Shown here in pieces: positions 8,042 to 17,236 of a stretch of DNA of 64,000 nucleotides. The translations under genes were made by a program, and so were the position numbers. The notes beneath the pieces were generated by a model. It did not search any database, had not been told where the DNA came from, and saw only the letters and a list, made by a program, of their open reading frames with translations. How positions within the stretch are numbered: position 1 is the stretch's first letter; every line of letters begins with the position of its first letter. The stretch is from Pseudoxanthomonas sp. X-1 (GTDB taxonomy: Bacteria > Pseudomonadota > Gammaproteobacteria > Xanthomonadales > Xanthomonadaceae), in NCBI RefSeq assembly GCF_020042665.1, contig NZ_CP083376.1, forward strand, positions 3,136,001 through 3,200,000, in the 5' to 3' direction.

Positions 8042-8118
8042 GCTCGGTGGGAGCCGCCATGGCGGCGATGAGGCTTTCCCGGTAAGGCGCCTCGCCGCCA
8101 TGGCGGCTCCCACCGAGC
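8042..8118. repeat. REP-like palindrome between convergent genes
   Basis: Perfect 27-bp arms (8042-8068 and 8092-8118) with a 23-base loop; each arm contains the smaller palindrome gccgccatggcggc. A degenerate half copy, cttctcggtgggag, precedes it. It resembles REP/BIME elements (GTGGGAGC-type) moved by RAYT transposases. It ends four bases before the recO stop codon and could end transcription from both sides. Confidence 0.8.
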
Positions 8119-8121
8119 GAA

Positions 8122-8868
8122 TCAGGGGGCGCCTTCGCCGGCGGTGGGCGTCGCCCGGCGCGGCAGCGCAGCCAGCATGTCCCAGGACTTCAGGCCACGG
8201 GCGCCCAGGTGGTGGGCCAGCAGCTGGCGCATCGCCCGGCGCAGGTCGGCCAGGTCGGCCGCCTCGGGCTGGACGTCGGAGGCCAGCGCCAGCAGCGCGC
8301 GGCCGCTGGGGGCCGCGGCGCGCTCGCCGCTGCGCTCGCTCAGCAGGCGGCGCGGGCCGTGCTCGGGGTCCAGGCGGTAGCGCGCGGCCGGGTCGACCGG
8401 CGCGCCGTCGCCGTCGTGATCGAACACCAGGCCGAAGCCGATCGCCTCGAGCAGGTCGCGCTCGAACCGGCGCAGCGACCACCCCAGCGGTTCGTCGTGG
8501 GCCAGGCGCGCGCGCACCCGCGCATAGGCCAGATACAGGTCCGGCAGCGGGTCCTGGCGCGGGGCCAGGCGCAGCACCAGCTCATTGACGTAGAACGCGG
8601 CGAGCATCGCATCGCCCTGCAGGCGCGGCGCGGCATCCAGCGCCTCGGCACCGGTCAGCCGCCCCAGCTCGCCGCGCAGCTGCGCTTCGAGCCGTATGTG
8701 CTGCAGCGGCTGCAGCGCCGCGCGCAGCACCTGCTTCTTCGGACCCTGCACGCCGCGCGCCACCACGCCCAGCCGCCCGTGGCCGGCGGTCAGCACCTCG
8801 ACCAGCAGGCTGGTCTCGCGCCAGGGCCGGGCGTGGAGGACGAAGACCGGCTCGGCGATCAGCTGCAT
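8122..8868 (-). CDS. recO: DNA repair protein RecO
   Basis: 248 residues from the ATG at 8868. A TTG 39 bases upstream is possible, but [24 protein letters not shown] is the usual RecO N-terminus. An OB fold (1-80) is followed by a helical region. It binds SSB and DNA and, with RecR (39097-39693 here), loads RecA at gaps. The zinc-binding cysteines found in some RecO proteins are absent. Last gene of the rpoE-to-recO strand block, after era. Confidence 0.92.
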   Translation of the reverse strand: MQLIAEPVFVLHARPWRETSLLVEVLTAGHGRLGVVARGVQGPKKQVLRAALQPLQHIRLEAQLRGELGRLTGAEALDAAPRLQGDAMLAAFYVNELVLRLAPRQDPLPDLYLAYARVRARLAHDEPLGWSLRRFERDLLEAIGFGLVFDHDGDGAPVDPAARYRLDPEHGPRRLLSERSGERAAAPSGRALLALASDVQPEAADLADLRRAMRQLLAHHLGARGLKSWDMLAALPRRATPTAGEGAP

Positions 8869-8996
8869 GGGGGCAGACGCGCGCGGAGCGACGTCGGCGA
8901 TGAGCAAAAGCCAGCGACACCCAGGGCGCCTGCAGTCGCGCGACGGGTTGTGCGCCCAGGCGGCTTCTCGCTGCTCACTTCGCTTCGCCCGCTCCC

Positions 8997-9905
8997 CTAC
9001 TCGTACCCGAACGCCTTCAGCGCGGTCTCGTCGTCCGACCAGCCCTCGCGCACGCGGACCCAGGTCTCCAGGAACACCTTGCGGTCGAACAGGTGCTCCA
9101 TCTGCTGGCGCGCCTTGCTGCCGATGTCCTTCAGGCGCGCGCCGCCCTTGCCGATGACGATGGCCTTCTGGCTCTCGCGCTCGACCCAGATCACCGCGCC
9201 GATGCGCAGCATGTTGCCGTCCACGGTGAAGTGCTCGATCTCGGTCGTGGTGGCGTACGGCAGTTCGGCGCCGAGCTGGCGCATCAACTGCTCGCGCACC
9301 AGTTCGCCGGCCAGGAAGCGCTCGCTGCGGTCGGTGATCTCGTCCTCGCCGTACATCGGCGGCGCTTCGGGCAGCTGCGCCAGGATGTCGCGCACCAGCG
9401 CGTCCAGGCCACTCTTCTTCAATGCCGAGATCGGGTGCACCGCGGCGAAGCTGCGGCCCTCGCTCACCTGCGCCAGGAACGGCAGCAGCTCGGACTTGTC
9501 CTTGAGCCGGTCGACCTTGTTGATCACCAGCACGACCGGGATCTTGGTGTCGCTGAGCACGTTGTAGGCCAGCGTGTCGGTCTCGTCCCAGCGCCCGGCC
9601 TCGATCACCAGCAGGCCGGCATCGACCCCCTCGAGCGCGCCGCGCGCGGCGCGGTTCATGACCCGGCTCATGGCCGAGGCCGAGTACTTGCCCTGCTGCT
9701 TGTGCAGGCCGGGCGTATCGACCAGCACGATCTGCCCTTCCGGAAAGGTCGCGATGCCCAGCAGGCGGTGGCGCGTGGTCTGCGGCCGGCTGGAGGTGAT
9801 CGATACCTTGGCGCCGACCAGCGCGTTGGTCAGGGTGGACTTGCCGACGTTGGGACGGCCGATGACCGCAACGCTGCCGCTACGGTGGGGCTTGGACTCG
9901 TTCAT
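8997..9905 (-). CDS. era: GTPase Era
   Basis: 302 residues. The G domain has GRPNVGKST (16-24), the switch region [14 protein letters not shown] and NKVD. The C-terminal KH domain contains [13 protein letters not shown]. Era binds the 3' end of 16S rRNA and helps 30S maturation. It lies downstream of rnc on the same strand, the usual arrangement, although here 104 bases separate them. Confidence 0.97.
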   Translation of the reverse strand: MNESKPHRSGSVAVIGRPNVGKSTLTNALVGAKVSITSSRPQTTRHRLLGIATFPEGQIVLVDTPGLHKQQGKYSASAMSRVMNRAARGALEGVDAGLLVIEAGRWDETDTLAYNVLSDTKIPVVLVINKVDRLKDKSELLPFLAQVSEGRSFAAVHPISALKKSGLDALVRDILAQLPEAPPMYGEDEITDRSERFLAGELVREQLMRQLGAELPYATTTEIEHFTVDGNMLRIGAVIWVERESQKAIVIGKGGARLKDIGSKARQQMEHLFDRKVFLETWVRVREGWSDDETALKAFGYE

Positions 9906-10009
9906 GGGGACAGCTTAGGACGTGTGGACGGGGGCGATGTGTACGGAGGTGGCGAACGGGGCGGTCGGCCAACAGAGCGCGGGACCGAACCGCGGGCCGG
10001 CGCGGGCGA

Positions 10010-10693
10010 TTACTTGCGCGGCAGCTGGGCGATCACGGCGGCGGCGGCGGCCTGTTCGGCGGCGCGGCGCGAGCCGCCCTCGCCCTCGGCCGACAGCGCG
10101 GGGTCGGTCAGCACGCAGCGCACCTGGAAATGGCGCGCGTGCTCCTCGCCGCTCTCGGAGACCAGCTCGTAGCTGGGCAGCGCCTTCTGCCGGCCCTGCA
10201 GCCATTCCTGCAGCCGGGTCTTGGGGTCCTTCTCCGGCTTGCCGACCGGCAGCGCGGCCAGGGCCGATTCGAACCAGGGCAGCACGCAGGCGCGGCAGGC
10301 CTCGAAGCCGGCATCCAGGTAGATCGCGGCCACGACCGCCTCCAGCGCGTCGGCCAGGATCGAATCGCGGCGATGGCCGCCGGACTTCAGCTCGCCCGGG
10401 CCCAGGGTCAGGCGCGCGCCCAGGTCCAGTTCGCGCGCCAGGGTCGCCAGCGAGCCCTCGCGCACCAGCTCGGCGCGCGCGCGGGTCAGCGCGCCCTCGT
10501 CGGCCTTGGGCCAGCGCTGGAACAGCGCTTCGGCGATCAGCAGGTTGACGATGCTGTCGCCGAGGAACTCCAGCCGTTCGTTGTGGACCGCGCCGGCGCT
10601 GCGATGGGTCAGCGCCTGGGCCAGCAACTGCGCATCGGCGAAGACATGGCCGATGCCCGCACCGCCAGCCGAAGGCTCAGCCTTCGCCACCAC
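10010..10693 (-). CDS. rnc: ribonuclease III
   Basis: 227 residues from a GTG at 10693, overlapping the end of the DUF4845 gene by 17 bases. The catalytic signature [10 protein letters not shown] spans 38-47, and the second acidic cluster is in [15 protein letters not shown]-terminal double-stranded-RNA-binding domain (about 155-225) ends in [16 protein letters not shown]. It processes rRNA precursors and some mRNAs. The overlap suggests coupled translation with the small membrane protein upstream. Confidence 0.96.
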   Translation of the reverse strand: MVAKAEPSAGGAGIGHVFADAQLLAQALTHRSAGAVHNERLEFLGDSIVNLLIAEALFQRWPKADEGALTRARAELVREGSLATLARELDLGARLTLGPGELKSGGHRRDSILADALEAVVAAIYLDAGFEACRACVLPWFESALAALPVGKPEKDPKTRLQEWLQGRQKALPSYELVSESGEEHARHFQVRCVLTDPALSAEGEGGSRRAAEQAAAAAVIAQLPRK

Positions 10694-11060
10694 CGCTCCG
10701 CACGATGTCCTGCGAGGTCTCGAACTTGCCGACGACGTCCAGGTTGCCGACCATCGGCCGGCGCACTTCGTACTGCACGTGCAGGTTCCAGCCGTTGCTG
10801 ATGCGCTTGAACTTCACGTTCTCCGGCTTGACGTTCTCGGAGTAGTTGATGTCCAGGCGGCGGAAGAACAGGTCCTGCAGCCGCGCCGGATCCATGTCGG
10901 CCGAGCCGGACTGTTCGGCCAGGCCCTTGGCCGCGGCCTTGACCGAGTAGAACTCCTGGTACATCGGGAACAGCTTCATGCCGATGTAGGCGGCGAATCC
11001 GACCACCGCCAGCGTGATCACAAAACCGATCAGCGTCATGCCGCTCTGGTTGCGCTTCAT
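10677..11060 (-). CDS. DUF4845 membrane-anchored protein
   Basis: 127 residues with a prepilin-like start ([21 protein letters not shown]) forming one membrane segment (about 8-30), then a small soluble domain with [12 protein letters not shown] and [10 protein letters not shown]. The gene between lepB and rnc is conserved in gammaproteobacteria, but its function is not established. Glycine followed by MTLIGF resembles a type IV pilin cleavage site, though the glutamate at +5 is missing, so it is probably not a pilin. Confidence 0.88.
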   Translation of the reverse strand: MKRNQSGMTLIGFVITLAVVGFAAYIGMKLFPMYQEFYSVKAAAKGLAEQSGSADMDPARLQDLFFRRLDINYSENVKPENVKFKRISNGWNLHVQYEVRRPMVGNLDVVGKFETSQDIVRSGGGEG

Positions 11061-11090
11061 GTCCTTCCCCTCATCCCCTGTGGAACCGCG

Positions 11091-11885
11091 TCACTCGATC
11101 CGGGTCCCGATGCGGGAGGGATCGAACCCGTTCTTGCAGAACCAGCCCTCGCAGTTGAGCCAGATCACGAACGCCTTGCCGCGCAGGTTGGCTTCGGGCA
11201 GGAAGTGCGTGTCCGGCCACAGGCGGCTGTCCTCGCTATTATCACGATTGTCGCCCATCACGAAATAGTGACCCGCCGGCACCGTCCAGGTGCCCTCGCC
11301 CACGTAGTGACCCAGGTCTTCGTAGAGGGTGTGGGTCTTGCCCGGCAGGTCTTCCTGCAGCAGGGTCACCCGGTCGCTGCCCGGCGGCAGGCCGCGGCCG
11401 GTGTAAGTGCCCAGCGGCTTGTACTGCACCGGCACGCCGTTGATCGCCAACGTGTTGCCGGAGAAGGTGATGGTGTCGCCCGGCAGGCCGACGATGCGCT
11501 TGACCCAGTTGTTCTCCGGATCCATCGGCGGCTTGAACACGACCACGTCGCCGCGCTTGGGCTCGCCCAGCGGCAGGAACTTGGTGTTGGTGATCGGCAG
11601 GCGCAGGCCGTAGGAGAACTTGTTGACCAGGATGAAGTCGCCGATCAGCAGGTTGGGCATCATCGAGGCCGACGGGATCTTGAACGGCTCGGCCACGAAG
11701 CTGCGCAGGATCAGCACGATCGCCAGCACCGGGAAGAACGCCTTGGAGTAATCCACCAGCACCGGCTCTTCGTCCAGCAGGCCGGCCTTGGCGGCGCGGC
11801 GCTTGGCCAGGAACAGCTTGTCCAGCAGCCAGATGAAGCCGGTCAGCAGGGTGAGCACGACCAGGATTGTTTCGAACCAGACCAT
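11091..11885 (-). CDS. lepB: signal peptidase I
   Basis: 264 residues. Two N-terminal membrane segments (about 3-22 and 50-64) precede the periplasmic catalytic domain. Catalytic serine S74 is in PSASMMP and the general-base lysine K129 is in NWVKRIVGLPGD. Box E is GDNRDNSEDSR. A later region contains two cysteines (CEGWFC) that may form a periplasmic disulfide. It removes signal peptides from exported proteins. Follows lepA in the conserved lepA-lepB order. Confidence 0.97.
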   Translation of the reverse strand: MVWFETILVVLTLLTGFIWLLDKLFLAKRRAAKAGLLDEEPVLVDYSKAFFPVLAIVLILRSFVAEPFKIPSASMMPNLLIGDFILVNKFSYGLRLPITNTKFLPLGEPKRGDVVVFKPPMDPENNWVKRIVGLPGDTITFSGNTLAINGVPVQYKPLGTYTGRGLPPGSDRVTLLQEDLPGKTHTLYEDLGHYVGEGTWTVPAGHYFVMGDNRDNSEDSRLWPDTHFLPEANLRGKAFVIWLNCEGWFCKNGFDPSRIGTRIE

Positions 11886-11994
11886 CGCTTGTCCTTATCG
11901 CGCGATGCGGCGGGCACCGCGCGTACTTGCACAAAACTAGGGCGGGCCATGCGACCCGCCCCGCCTGCAGCCGGCGCCCGCGCCGGCCTGCCTC

Positions 11995-13812
11995 TTACTT
12001 GCTGTCCACCTGCAGCACGGCCAGGAAGGCCTCCTGCGGGATCTCCACGCGGCCGACCTGCTTCATGCGCTTCTTGCCTTCCTTCTGCTTTTCCAGAAGC
12101 TTCTTCTTGCGCGTGATGTCGCCACCATAGCACTTGGCCAGCACGTTCTTGCGCATGGCCTTGACCGTGGAACGGGCGATGATCTGCGCGCCGACGGCGG
12201 CCTGGATGGCCACGTCGAACATCTGCCGCGGGATCAGTTCCTTCATCTTCTCGCACAGCTCGCGGCCGCGGCGATCGGCCTGGCTGCGGTGCACGATCAG
12301 GCTCAGCGCATCGACCTTGTCGCCGTTGATCAGCGTGTCCAGGCGCACGAACGGGCCGGCCTGGAAGCGCAGGAACGAATAGTCCAGCGAGGCATAGCCG
12401 CGCGAGACCGACTTGAGCTTGTCGAAGAAGTCCAGCACCACCTCGGCCATCGGCAGTTCGTAGCTGATCTGCACCTGGCTGGCTAGGTACTGGATGCCGA
12501 TCTGCACGCCGCGCTTTTCCTCGCACAGCTTGATGATGTTGCCGATATAGGCTTCCGGCGTGAGGATGTTGGCGCGGATGATCGGCTCGCGCACCTCCTC
12601 GATCAGGTTGGACTGCGGCAGCTTGGCCGGGTTGTCCAGCGAGATGATGCTGCCGTCGGTCCTGAGCACCTCATAGACCACCGTCGGCGCGGTGCTGATC
12701 AGGTCCAGGTCGTACTCGCGCTCCAGGCGCTCCTGCACGATCTCCATGTGCAGCATGCCCAGGAAGCCGCAGCGGAAGCCGAAGCCCATCGCCTCGGAGC
12801 TTTCCGGTTCGAAGCGCAGGGCCGCATCGTTCAGGCGCAGCTTCTCCAGCGCCTCGCGCAGGGCCGGATAGTCCTCGGCATTGGTCGGGAACAGGCCGGC
12901 GAACACGCGCGGCTGCATCTCCTGGAAGCCCGGCAGCGGCTTGGGCGCGGGGTCCGCGGCCAGGGTCAGCGTGTCGCCGACCGGCGCGCCGTGCACGTCC
13001 TTGATCGAGGCGGTGATCCAGCCCACCTCGCCGGCACCCAGCCTGGGCAGCTCCTTGCGCTTAGGCGTGAACACGCCGACCTTGTCCACCTCGTGGGTGC
13101 GGCCGGTGGACATCACCAGGATCTTGGACTTCGGGCCGATCTCGCCCTGCATCACGCGCACCAGCGAGACCACGCCCAGGTAGTTGTCGAACCACGAGTC
13201 GATGATCAGCGCCTGCAGCTTGTCGGTGTCGCGCGGCTGCGGCGGCGGGATGCGGTGGACGATGGCCTCCAGCACCTGCTCCACGTTCAGGCCGGTCTTG
13301 GCGCTGACCGCGACCGCGTCGGTGGCGTCGATGCCGATCACCGCCTCGATCTCGGCCTTGGCCTTCTCGATATCGGCGGTGGGCAGGTCGATCTTGTTGA
13401 GCACCGGCACCACTTCCAGGCCCTGCTCGACGGCGGTGTAGCAGTTGGCCACCGACTGCGCTTCCACGCCCTGGGCGGCATCGACCACCAGCAGCGCGCC
13501 CTCGCAGGCGGCCAGCGAGCGGCTGACCTCGTAGGAGAAGTCCACGTGGCCAGGGGTGTCGATGAAGTTCAGCTGGTAGGTCTGGCCGTCCTGCGCCTTG
13601 TATGGCAGCGAGACGGACTGGGCCTTGATCGTGATGCCGCGCTCGCGCTCGATCGGGTTCGAGTCGAGCACCTGGGCCTCCATCTCACGGGCCTGCAGAC
13701 CACCGCACAGCTGGATGATGCGGTCGGCCAGGGTGGACTTGCCGTGGTCGACGTGGGCGATGATCGAGAAATTGCGGATGTTCCGCATCGAAGCGGGCGA
13801 TTCAGGCGGCAT
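11995..13812 (-). CDS. lepA: elongation factor 4 (LepA)
   Basis: 605 residues from the ATG at 13812. An internal ATG at 13788 ([19 protein letters not shown]) is the minimal family start and may be the true one. It has G1 [17 protein letters not shown] and NKIDLPTAD, followed by EF-G-like domains and the LepA-specific C-terminal domain ending with [19 protein letters not shown]. It is a ribosome-associated translational GTPase affecting initiation and elongation under stress. Confidence 0.97.
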   Translation of the reverse strand: MPPESPASMRNIRNFSIIAHVDHGKSTLADRIIQLCGGLQAREMEAQVLDSNPIERERGITIKAQSVSLPYKAQDGQTYQLNFIDTPGHVDFSYEVSRSLAACEGALLVVDAAQGVEAQSVANCYTAVEQGLEVVPVLNKIDLPTADIEKAKAEIEAVIGIDATDAVAVSAKTGLNVEQVLEAIVHRIPPPQPRDTDKLQALIIDSWFDNYLGVVSLVRVMQGEIGPKSKILVMSTGRTHEVDKVGVFTPKRKELPRLGAGEVGWITASIKDVHGAPVGDTLTLAADPAPKPLPGFQEMQPRVFAGLFPTNAEDYPALREALEKLRLNDAALRFEPESSEAMGFGFRCGFLGMLHMEIVQERLEREYDLDLISTAPTVVYEVLRTDGSIISLDNPAKLPQSNLIEEVREPIIRANILTPEAYIGNIIKLCEEKRGVQIGIQYLASQVQISYELPMAEVVLDFFDKLKSVSRGYASLDYSFLRFQAGPFVRLDTLINGDKVDALSLIVHRSQADRRGRELCEKMKELIPRQMFDVAIQAAVGAQIIARSTVKAMRKNVLAKCYGGDITRKKKLLEKQKEGKKRMKQVGRVEIPQEAFLAVLQVDSK

Positions 13813-13925
13813 GGGGGCGGCGGGCGGGGGCCGTCGAAGGGCAAACGGGGATTATCGCATGGCCGCCGCCGCCCCGCCGTCCGGCCCCGGCACCGGGATC
13901 GCCCGGCGCCAGGACCGGGGCGCGC

Positions 13926-15467
13926 TCAGCGCGCGCCGCCGACGGTGACCGCGACGAACTGGCGCACGCCGCTGCGGCCGCCTTCGACCAGCAGCATCAG
14001 CACATCGCCCTTCTTCAGGCCGGCGGTGGCCTTGTTGAAGTCCTCCAAGCTGCCGATGTCGCGGCGGTTGGCCTGGACGATGGCCCAACCGGGCTCCAGG
14101 CCGGTGTCCTGGCTGACCGTCGGGCTGACGCCCACGATCACGACCTTGCCGCGGCCGTCGGCCTGCACCGAGAAGCCCAGCTCCTTCGCCGTCAGGGCCG
14201 GGGACGCACGGCTGCCACCCTCCTCGTCCTGGGCGCCGGGGCCGCCGCGGCCGCCCATGGCCAGCTTCGGGTCCAGCTCGGTCAGGGTGACGTCGACCTT
14301 GCGCGGCGAACCGTCGCGGATGACCGTCAGGGTGACCTTGGTGCCCGGCGGCAGCGGCGCCACGCGCGAGGGCAGATCGGAGTAGTCGGTGATCCTGGCG
14401 CCGTTGAACTCGGTGATCACGTCCATCGGCTTGAGGCCGGCCTTGGCCGCGCCGCTGCCCGGGGTCACCTGGGTCACCAGCACGCCGTTGGTGTCGGGCA
14501 GCTTGAGCGTCTTGGCCATCGCCTCGCTGATGCGCTGGTTCATGCTCACGCCCAGCATCGCGCGGCTGACCTTGCCGGTCTTCTTCAGCTGGTCGGCGGC
14601 GCTGACGGCCAGGTCGATCGGGATCGCGAAGCTGATGCCCATGTAGCCGCCGGACTGGGAGAAGATCTGCGAGTTGATGCCGACCACCTCGCCGGAGGTG
14701 TTGAGCAGCGGTCCGCCGGAGTTGCCCGGGTTGATCGCCACGTCGGTCTGGATGAAGCGCACGTAGTTGCTGCCGCCCATGCCCGCCTGGGTGCGCCCGG
14801 TGGCGCTGACCACGCCGGCGGTGACCGAGTGATCCAGGCCGAACGGGGAGCCCAGCGCGACCACCCACTGGCCCGGCTTGAGGTTGTTGGACTCGCCCAT
14901 GCGCAGCGACGGCAGGCCGGTGGCGTCGATCTTCAGCAGCGCCACGTCGTAGCCCTGGTCGGCGCCGACGACCTTGGCCTTGAACTCGCGGCCGTCGGAG
15001 AGCTTGACCTTGACGTTCTTGGAACCGTCGACCACGTGGTTGTTGGTCAGGATGTAGCCGTCGGGCGAGATGATGAAGCCCGAGCCCATCGATTCGCCGC
15101 GCGGACGGCCACCGCCGCCGCGACCGGGCCCCGGGATCTGCATGCCGGGCCCGAAGATCTGGCGGAAGATCTCCGGGATCTGCGACTGGTCCATGCCCTG
15201 GTCGTCGTCATCGTCCTGGGTGAGTTCCTCGTCGGCGCTGCTGTCGTCGCCGCCGATGCTGGCATCGACATTGACCACGCCCGGGGCGACCTGCTCGACC
15301 AGCTTGGTGAAGTCCGGCAGGCCGGTGACGATCTGCGGCGCGCTGCTCTGGGCGATGGTGGGCGCCACCGCGGCGGCGCCGCTGCCGCCGCCCTGCTGCG
15401 CGCAGGCGGACAGCGGGACGGTGAGGGAAACCAGGCCGATCAGGCCCATGCGGATACGTGGATTCAT
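13926..15467 (-). CDS. DegP/DegQ/MucD family periplasmic serine protease
   Basis: 513 residues. The N-terminal export signal ends in PLSAC (C22), so it may be a lipoprotein. The trypsin-like domain has H144 (TNNHVVDG), D174 (GYDVALLKID) and S250 (INPGNSGGP). Two PDZ domains follow at about 290-390 and 430-505. Acidic (DDDDDQ) and glycine-rich loops sit before the protease core. It degrades and chaperones misfolded envelope proteins. Its position right behind rpoE-rseA matches mucD-type operons controlled by sigma-E. Confidence 0.94.
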   Translation of the reverse strand: MNPRIRMGLIGLVSLTVPLSACAQQGGGSGAAAVAPTIAQSSAPQIVTGLPDFTKLVEQVAPGVVNVDASIGGDDSSADEELTQDDDDDQGMDQSQIPEIFRQIFGPGMQIPGPGRGGGGRPRGESMGSGFIISPDGYILTNNHVVDGSKNVKVKLSDGREFKAKVVGADQGYDVALLKIDATGLPSLRMGESNNLKPGQWVVALGSPFGLDHSVTAGVVSATGRTQAGMGGSNYVRFIQTDVAINPGNSGGPLLNTSGEVVGINSQIFSQSGGYMGISFAIPIDLAVSAADQLKKTGKVSRAMLGVSMNQRISEAMAKTLKLPDTNGVLVTQVTPGSGAAKAGLKPMDVITEFNGARITDYSDLPSRVAPLPPGTKVTLTVIRDGSPRKVDVTLTELDPKLAMGGRGGPGAQDEEGGSRASPALTAKELGFSVQADGRGKVVIVGVSPTVSQDTGLEPGWAIVQANRRDIGSLEDFNKATAGLKKGDVLMLLVEGGRSGVRQFVAVTVGGAR

Positions 15468-15549
15468 CGACTGCTCGCCTTTTGCGTCGGAAGAAGAAGT
15501 GGGAGGTGTGGCGGCCGTCCGGCACCCCAGGCGCCGGAGGCCGCCGGGA

Positions 15550-16389
15550 TCACGGCTGCGCCGGTGCCGGCTGGGCCGGCGACGCCGGCTCGCTCACGGG
15601 CACGCGCGGCTGGAACGGGTAGTACGACGCCTGATCGCCGGTCGCGTAGCCGGTCGCGTAGGCGCCGTTGCCGCGCAGCTGGGACAGGCTGGAGCGCGGC
15701 CACGGCCGTGCCGCGGGCTGGCCCAGGTGGCTGCCGGCGAACGGATCCTGCGGGATCGCGGCAGCCGCGGCCGGCGCCGGTGCGTTGACCGCGGCCAGGG
15801 CCTGCCGGGTGATCGCCGCGGTCGCGCGCGCGGCCTGCTGGTTGCGCGTGGCGCTGCCCCGGCGGCTGTCCTCGGCCCGGCCCGGCAGGCTGGCCACGGC
15901 CAGCGCGGACGAGGCGGCCAGCGCCGAACCGGCATCGGCCGGCGTGCCGGCGGGCGTCGCGCCGCCCTGGGCGGGCGAAGCGGCGGGCGCGCTGGCGCTG
16001 GCCAGCGCCGGGGTTTCGGACGAGGCCGCGGGCCGGCCACTCTGCTGCCCGGCCATGAACACCGCCACCAGCGCCACGGCCGCGGCGATCGCACCGCCGC
16101 CCCAGCGCAGGACCCGTCCACCGCGGGCCGGGGCCTGGTTGGCCGCCGGCTGCACCGGCTGCGCCGCGATGGCCGCGGCCACGCGGTCGGCGAAGCCCTG
16201 CGGCGCCGGCGCCTGGGCCTGACCGCGCAGCACGTCGCCGCACAGCTGCCAGCGTTCCCAGGTGGCGGCCAGGGTCTCGTCGTCGGCCATGCGCTTCATC
16301 AGGAAGCGCGCCTGGTCGGGGGCCAGCGCGCCGTCCATCAGCGCGGACATCTGCTGCCGGTAATGCTGCTGGAACTTGTCGTCGATCAT
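15550..16389 (-). CDS. rseA: anti-sigma-E factor RseA
   Basis: 279 residues. The N-terminal RseA_N domain (about 8-60: QQMSALMDGALAPDQARFLMKRM) should bind RpoE. A single membrane segment (96-114) and an unusually Ala/Pro/Ser-rich periplasmic part follow. There is no RseB gene next to it, unlike in E. coli. The ATG overlaps the rpoE stop by four bases, giving coupled production of sigma factor and inhibitor. Regulated proteolysis in the membrane releases RpoE under envelope stress. Confidence 0.9.
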   Translation of the reverse strand: MIDDKFQQHYRQQMSALMDGALAPDQARFLMKRMADDETLAATWERWQLCGDVLRGQAQAPAPQGFADRVAAAIAAQPVQPAANQAPARGGRVLRWGGGAIAAAVALVAVFMAGQQSGRPAASSETPALASASAPAASPAQGGATPAGTPADAGSALAASSALAVASLPGRAEDSRRGSATRNQQAARATAAITRQALAAVNAPAPAAAAAIPQDPFAGSHLGQPAARPWPRSSLSQLRGNGAYATGYATGDQASYYPFQPRVPVSEPASPAQPAPAQP

Positions 16390-17033
16390 CGTTTCTGCTC
16401 CCGGGTGGCGCTGCCGGTGTCCAGCAGCGGCCGCAGCTCGGCATCGATGGCGTCGCGGGCGCGGAAGATGCGCGAGCGCACCGTGCCGATCGGACAGCCC
16501 ATCTTCGTGGCGATCTCCTCGTAGCTCAGGCCCTCGACCTCGCGCAGGGTGATGGCCGTGCGCAGTTCCTCGGGCAAGGCATCGACCGCGCGCATCACCG
16601 ACTGCTCCAGCTGCTGGCGCATCAGCTCACGCTCGGGCGTGTCGGTGTCGCGCAGCCGCGCGCCGGCGTCGTACTGCTCGGCGTCGGCGGCGTCCACGTC
16701 GTCGGTGGGCGGGCGTCGGTTGTGGGCGACCAGATGGTTCTTGGCGGTGTTCACGGCGATCCTGTGCAGCCACGTATAGAACTGCGCGTCACCACGGAAA
16801 TTCCCCAGCGCGCGATAGGCGCGTATGAAGGTTTCCTGCGCCACGTCCTGGCACTCGCTCCAGTCGTGCACGTAGCGACCGATCAGCGCCAGGATCCGAT
16901 GCTGATACTTGCGCACCAGCAGATCGAAGGCGGCGCTGTCTCCGCGCTGGACGCGCTTGACCAGCTCGAGATCCAGCTCGATGGGTGGATCAGCGTCGCG
17001 CATGCCGGGCCGCACGGAAGTGGGCGCCGTCAT
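16386..17033 (-). CDS. rpoE: ECF RNA polymerase sigma factor RpoE
   Basis: 215 residues from the ATG at 17033; the alternative ATG at 17003 gives MRDADPPIELDLELVKRV. Sigma region 2 includes FDLLVRKYQHRI and CQDVAQETFIRAYRAL; region 4 has LREVEGLSYEEIATKMGCPIGTVRSRIFRARDAI. It directs transcription of envelope-stress genes. A sigma-E-type promoter lies so close upstream (17045-17071) that either the mRNA is nearly leaderless or translation starts at 17003. First gene of rpoE-rseA-degP. Confidence 0.96.
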   Translation of the reverse strand: MTAPTSVRPGMRDADPPIELDLELVKRVQRGDSAAFDLLVRKYQHRILALIGRYVHDWSECQDVAQETFIRAYRALGNFRGDAQFYTWLHRIAVNTAKNHLVAHNRRPPTDDVDAADAEQYDAGARLRDTDTPERELMRQQLEQSVMRAVDALPEELRTAITLREVEGLSYEEIATKMGCPIGTVRSRIFRARDAIDAELRPLLDTGSATREQKR

Positions 17034-17044
17034 GAGCCGGATCC

Positions 17045-17071
17045 TGTGACCGCGGCGACGCAGAAAAGTTC
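17045..17071 (-). promoter_or_regulatory. candidate sigma-E autoregulatory promoter of rpoE
   Basis: On the minus strand GAACTT (17066-17071) is followed after exactly 16 bases by TCACA (17045-17049). This matches the sigma-E pattern GAACTT-N16-TCTGA with two differences in the -10 box. Transcription would begin near 17038, only about five bases before the annotated ATG. Confidence 0.6.
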
Positions 17072-17236
17072 ACCGGCGGCATGGCAGTCCTGCTGCAAGG
17101 GGGTCGGAGCGGAAAAATAACGCATCGCGCGTGGCAGGCCTGTCGGCGGTGGAGCCTCGAACGTGGGGATTTGACGCGACCCAGACAAGCTCCCGATCAT
17201 AACGGTCTTCCCATACTGCAACGGATGGTCCCGCTC

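Noticed and set aside
10677..11060. DUF4845 protein as a type IV pilin
   Set aside because: The prepilin-like glycine is there, but the conserved glutamate at +5 is missing and no other pilin gene is adjacent.
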